The notes below the pieces were generated by a model that made no database searches, had not been told where the DNA came from, and worked only from the letters and a program-made list of their open reading frames with translations. The position numbers were made by a program, and so were the translations under genes. A stretch of DNA of 17,674 nucleotides from Acidobacteriota bacterium (GTDB taxonomy: Bacteria; Acidobacteriota; Blastocatellia; Pyrinomonadales; Pyrinomonadaceae). The stretch is taken from assembly GCA_029777145.1 (NCBI GenBank), contig JAKOSS010000661.1, positions 1-17,674 on the forward strand. Reading direction: 5' to 3'. Shown piece by piece: positions 16,026 to 17,674 of the stretch (the stretch's first letter is position 1; each line of letters begins with the position of its first letter).

Positions 16026-16319
16026 ATGAGTGCAACTGTTGAAGATCGGGTCAGGCGCATTTTTGCTGATTTCAAAAAGGTTCCGTTCGAGGAGATCTCG
16101 ATGGAAACCACGTTCGAAGAGCTGGGATTCGATTCGCTTGACGGACTAAACATAGTTTTTGAGTTGGAAGAAGAATTCGATCTCATGGTGCCCGACGACA
16201 AGGTCGCGGAAATGAAAAGCGTCCGACAGGTCGTGGCGGGAATCGAGCATTTGATTGCTCTCAAGGAGTCCGAAGGTGCGGGAGCGCCGTCGACCGGAGT
16301 AAGCAAAGTAGCGGAATAA
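16026..16319 (+). CDS. Acyl carrier protein (atypical, with C-terminal extension)
   Basis: The product has 97 residues, against about 78 for the housekeeping AcpP. It carries fatty-acyl or polyketide chains on a 4'-phosphopantetheine arm attached to Ser37 in the motif LGFDSLDGLN (33-42). Helix 1 (VEDRVRRIFADFKKV), the loop before the DSL motif and the acidic recognition helix (FELEEEFDL) are all in place. After helix 4 (VAGIEHLIALKE) there is a tail of about 15 residues rich in Gly, Ala and Ser. The next gene, a ketosynthase, starts 5 nt downstream. The pairing with a ketosynthase, the divergence from the standard DSLD-x-VELVM recognition sequence and the tail suggest a pathway-specific carrier protein rather than the main AcpP. 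Confidence 0.88.
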   Translation: MSATVEDRVRRIFADFKKVPFEEISMETTFEELGFDSLDGLNIVFELEEEFDLMVPDDKVAEMKSVRQVVAGIEHLIALKESEGAGAPSTGVSKVAE

Positions 16320-16324
16320 GCCAG

Positions 16325-17551
16325 ATGAGACGAGTAGTGATCACCGGTATCGGAACGTTGTCCGCGCTTGGTAATTCTGTCGGCGAATTTTGGTCCGCTA
16401 TTGTTGCCGGGAAATCCGGGATCGGGCCGATGACGCGCTACGATACGACCGAGCTCCGTTTCAAGAACGCTGCCGAGGTCCGCGGCTTCGATCCGCGCGC
16501 GCATTTCGACGATCGCGCGCTGATGTGGATCGATCTTTTTTGCCAGTACGGAATGGTGGCCGCCCGCGAGGCGATCGTAGATTCCGGGATCGAATTCACT
16601 CCGCAACTCGCCGAAAACTCAGGCGTGATCACGGGGTCATGCCTCGGCGGAAAAGTTGCGGAGGACGAGGGCTTCAGACTTCTTTATGAGGCGAACCGAT
16701 CGCATCAACCGCCGTCGATGATCCCGAAGGCGATGGCGAACGCGGTTGCGAGTCAGGTTTCGATGGAATTCGGTTTGACGGGACCGACGTTCACGACCTC
16801 GACGGCGTGTTCTTCGGCAAACCACGCGATCGGACAGGCGTTTTGGCTCATTCGTCAAGGCGCGCTCGATGTCGCGGTCACGGGCGGCAGCGAGACGCCG
16901 CTTGCATGGGGCAATCTGAAAGCGTGGGAAGCGATGCGTGTCGTATCGCAGACGACCTGCCGGCCATTCTCGAAGGACCGCACCGGGATGATCCTCGGAG
17001 AGGGCGCGGCAATGTTCGTGGTCGAGGAAATGGAGTCGGCGTTGGCCCGCGGAGCGACGATCTACGCCGAGATCGCCGGTTTCGGGATGAGCGCCGATGC
17101 GCATCATTTGACGATGCCGAGAACCGAAGGCGCGGCGAAGGCGATGCGGCTCGCTTTAAGTGACGGCAACGTCCCGGCCGAAAGCGTCGGTTACATAAAT
17201 GCTCATGGTACCGGAACGGCCGCCAACGATTCGATGGAAGCCGCGGCGATCAGGCAGGTGTTCGGGAAGCAGACCGACCGGCTTGCGGTCAGCTCGACAA
17301 AATCGATGCACGGGCACACGCTCGGGGCAGCCGGCGCGATCGAAATGGCTGCGACCGTGCTCGGAATGCATCACGGGATTCTTCCGCCGACGGCCAATTT
17401 CAACGAACGTGATCCGGATTGTGATCTTGACGTTGTCCCGAACGAGTCCCGTCCGGCTGGTATCGAGGCAGCTCTGTCGAACTCATTCGCGTTCGGCGGC
17501 CTAAACGCGGTACTTGCGTTCAAACGATGGAACGGCAACGGTTCCCGATAG
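16325..17551 (+). CDS. Beta-ketoacyl-ACP synthase, FabF/KAS II family
   Basis: The product has 408 residues, near the 412 of E. coli FabF. It elongates acyl chains by decarboxylative condensation with malonyl-ACP, in the cytoplasm. It starts with RRVVITGIGTLSALGNS. The active-site Cys162 lies in TSTACSSANHAIGQA. His294 lies in NAHGTGTAANDSMEA, Lys326 in STKSMHGHTLGAAG and His331 in the same block. The C-terminal NSFAFGGLNAVL is typical. The Cys-His-His triad is complete, so this is an active condensing enzyme and not a chain-length factor. It starts 5 nt after the acyl carrier protein gene. KAS II enzymes paired with a dedicated ACP occur in aryl-polyene-type, polyketide-like and specialised lipid clusters as well as in primary fatty acid synthesis. 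The window ends too soon to decide. Confidence 0.9.
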   Translation: MRRVVITGIGTLSALGNSVGEFWSAIVAGKSGIGPMTRYDTTELRFKNAAEVRGFDPRAHFDDRALMWIDLFCQYGMVAAREAIVDSGIEFTPQLAENSGVITGSCLGGKVAEDEGFRLLYEANRSHQPPSMIPKAMANAVASQVSMEFGLTGPTFTTSTACSSANHAIGQAFWLIRQGALDVAVTGGSETPLAWGNLKAWEAMRVVSQTTCRPFSKDRTGMILGEGAAMFVVEEMESALARGATIYAEIAGFGMSADAHHLTMPRTEGAAKAMRLALSDGNVPAESVGYINAHGTGTAANDSMEAAAIRQVFGKQTDRLAVSSTKSMHGHTLGAAGAIEMAATVLGMHHGILPPTANFNERDPDCDLDVVPNESRPAGIEAALSNSFAFGGLNAVLAFKRWNGNGSR

Positions 17552-17674
17552 CTTCGTAAACTTCACTGATCAGGTAACCGGCCCAAATGCCGATCTTGAG
17601 GACGTATTGGACAGGTTGTCACGCGGATCGCGCGCGGCGAGCGTCGATCGCTTCCTTGATAAGCCTAAACAATC
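17514..17674 (+). CDS. Possible start of a further gene in the ACP-ketosynthase operon (partial)
   Basis: A frame starting at TTG 17514 stays open to the end of the window (53 codons). It reads protein-like (SFVNFTDQVTGPNADLEDVLDRL and on). It overlaps the ketosynthase end by 38 nt. GGCGG about 12 nt upstream could be a weak ribosome-binding site. No family is recognised. Two other short frames in this end region are also open, so chance cannot be excluded; composition favours this one. Confidence 0.35.
   Translation, partial: MRSNDGTATVPDSFVNFTDQVTGPNADLEDVLDRLSRGSRAASVDRFLDKPKQ

Noticed and set aside
17619..17672. C-terminal end of a minus-strand gene at the window edge
   Set aside because: A minus-strand frame ending at 17619 is open for 18 codons and reads reasonably, but the overlapping plus-strand frame from 17514 is longer and continues the operon. 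Neither can be proven here.

Overview
The window looks like chromosomal DNA of a free-living, GC-rich, saprophytic Gram-negative-type bacterium. Signs are secreted carbohydrate enzymes with Sec signal peptides, short overlapping operons, and repeat-filled intergenic gaps. The gene mix and the style of the intergenic repeats suggest Acidobacteriota (Blastocatellia-like), but no rRNA or marker phylogeny is available here, so this is tentative. I saw no tRNA, rRNA, CRISPR array, transposase or phage gene.

Region 1 (1-10045, all + strand) is a polysaccharide-utilisation locus. It holds the tail of a rhamnogalacturonan-lyase-like protein, a DUF1961 (YesU-like) secreted protein, a secreted GH2 beta-galactosidase-like enzyme, a secreted sulfatase, a Gfo/Idh/MocA oxidoreductase, a secreted SGNH/sialate-O-acetylesterase-type esterase, then galT and galK. 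The genes form three tightly coupled blocks (lyase-DUF1961-GH2; sulfatase-oxidoreductase; esterase-galT-galK). Within blocks, genes overlap by 4-11 nt or lie 5 nt apart. The blocks are separated by 250-270 nt gaps made largely of repeats. Read together, secreted enzymes would deacetylate, desulfate and trim a galactose-bearing polysaccharide such as rhamnogalacturonan I with galactan side chains. GalK and GalT would pass the galactose into the Leloir pathway.

Region 2 (10046-10572) is a convergent intergenic stretch. It carries a 13-nt direct repeat and a 140-nt REPIN-like element with perfect 24-nt inverted arms and internal hairpins.

Region 3 (10573-15620, all - strand), in transcription order: cysS (cysteinyl-tRNA synthetase), a protein of the 4-hydroxyphenylacetate 3-hydroxylase / 4-hydroxybutyryl-CoA dehydratase superfamily that keeps Cys and His residues resembling an iron-sulfur cluster site, a small secreted DUF3828-like protein, and a class I-like HMG-CoA reductase. 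Between the second and third genes lie a 7-nt tandem repeat, a 15-bp hairpin and two 39-nt direct repeats.

Region 4 (15621-17674, + strand) starts with a divergent 405-nt gap. It is followed by an atypical acyl carrier protein, a FabF-type ketosynthase, and the probable start of another gene running off the window. This looks like the head of an accessory fatty-acid/polyketide operon.

The most notable non-coding signal is a family of 9-nt-period repeats (cores CGCGGAT or CGCGAA) found in most intergenic gaps. One copy appears to have been absorbed into the N-terminus of the sulfatase. I did not find a convincing wholly new multi-gene system.
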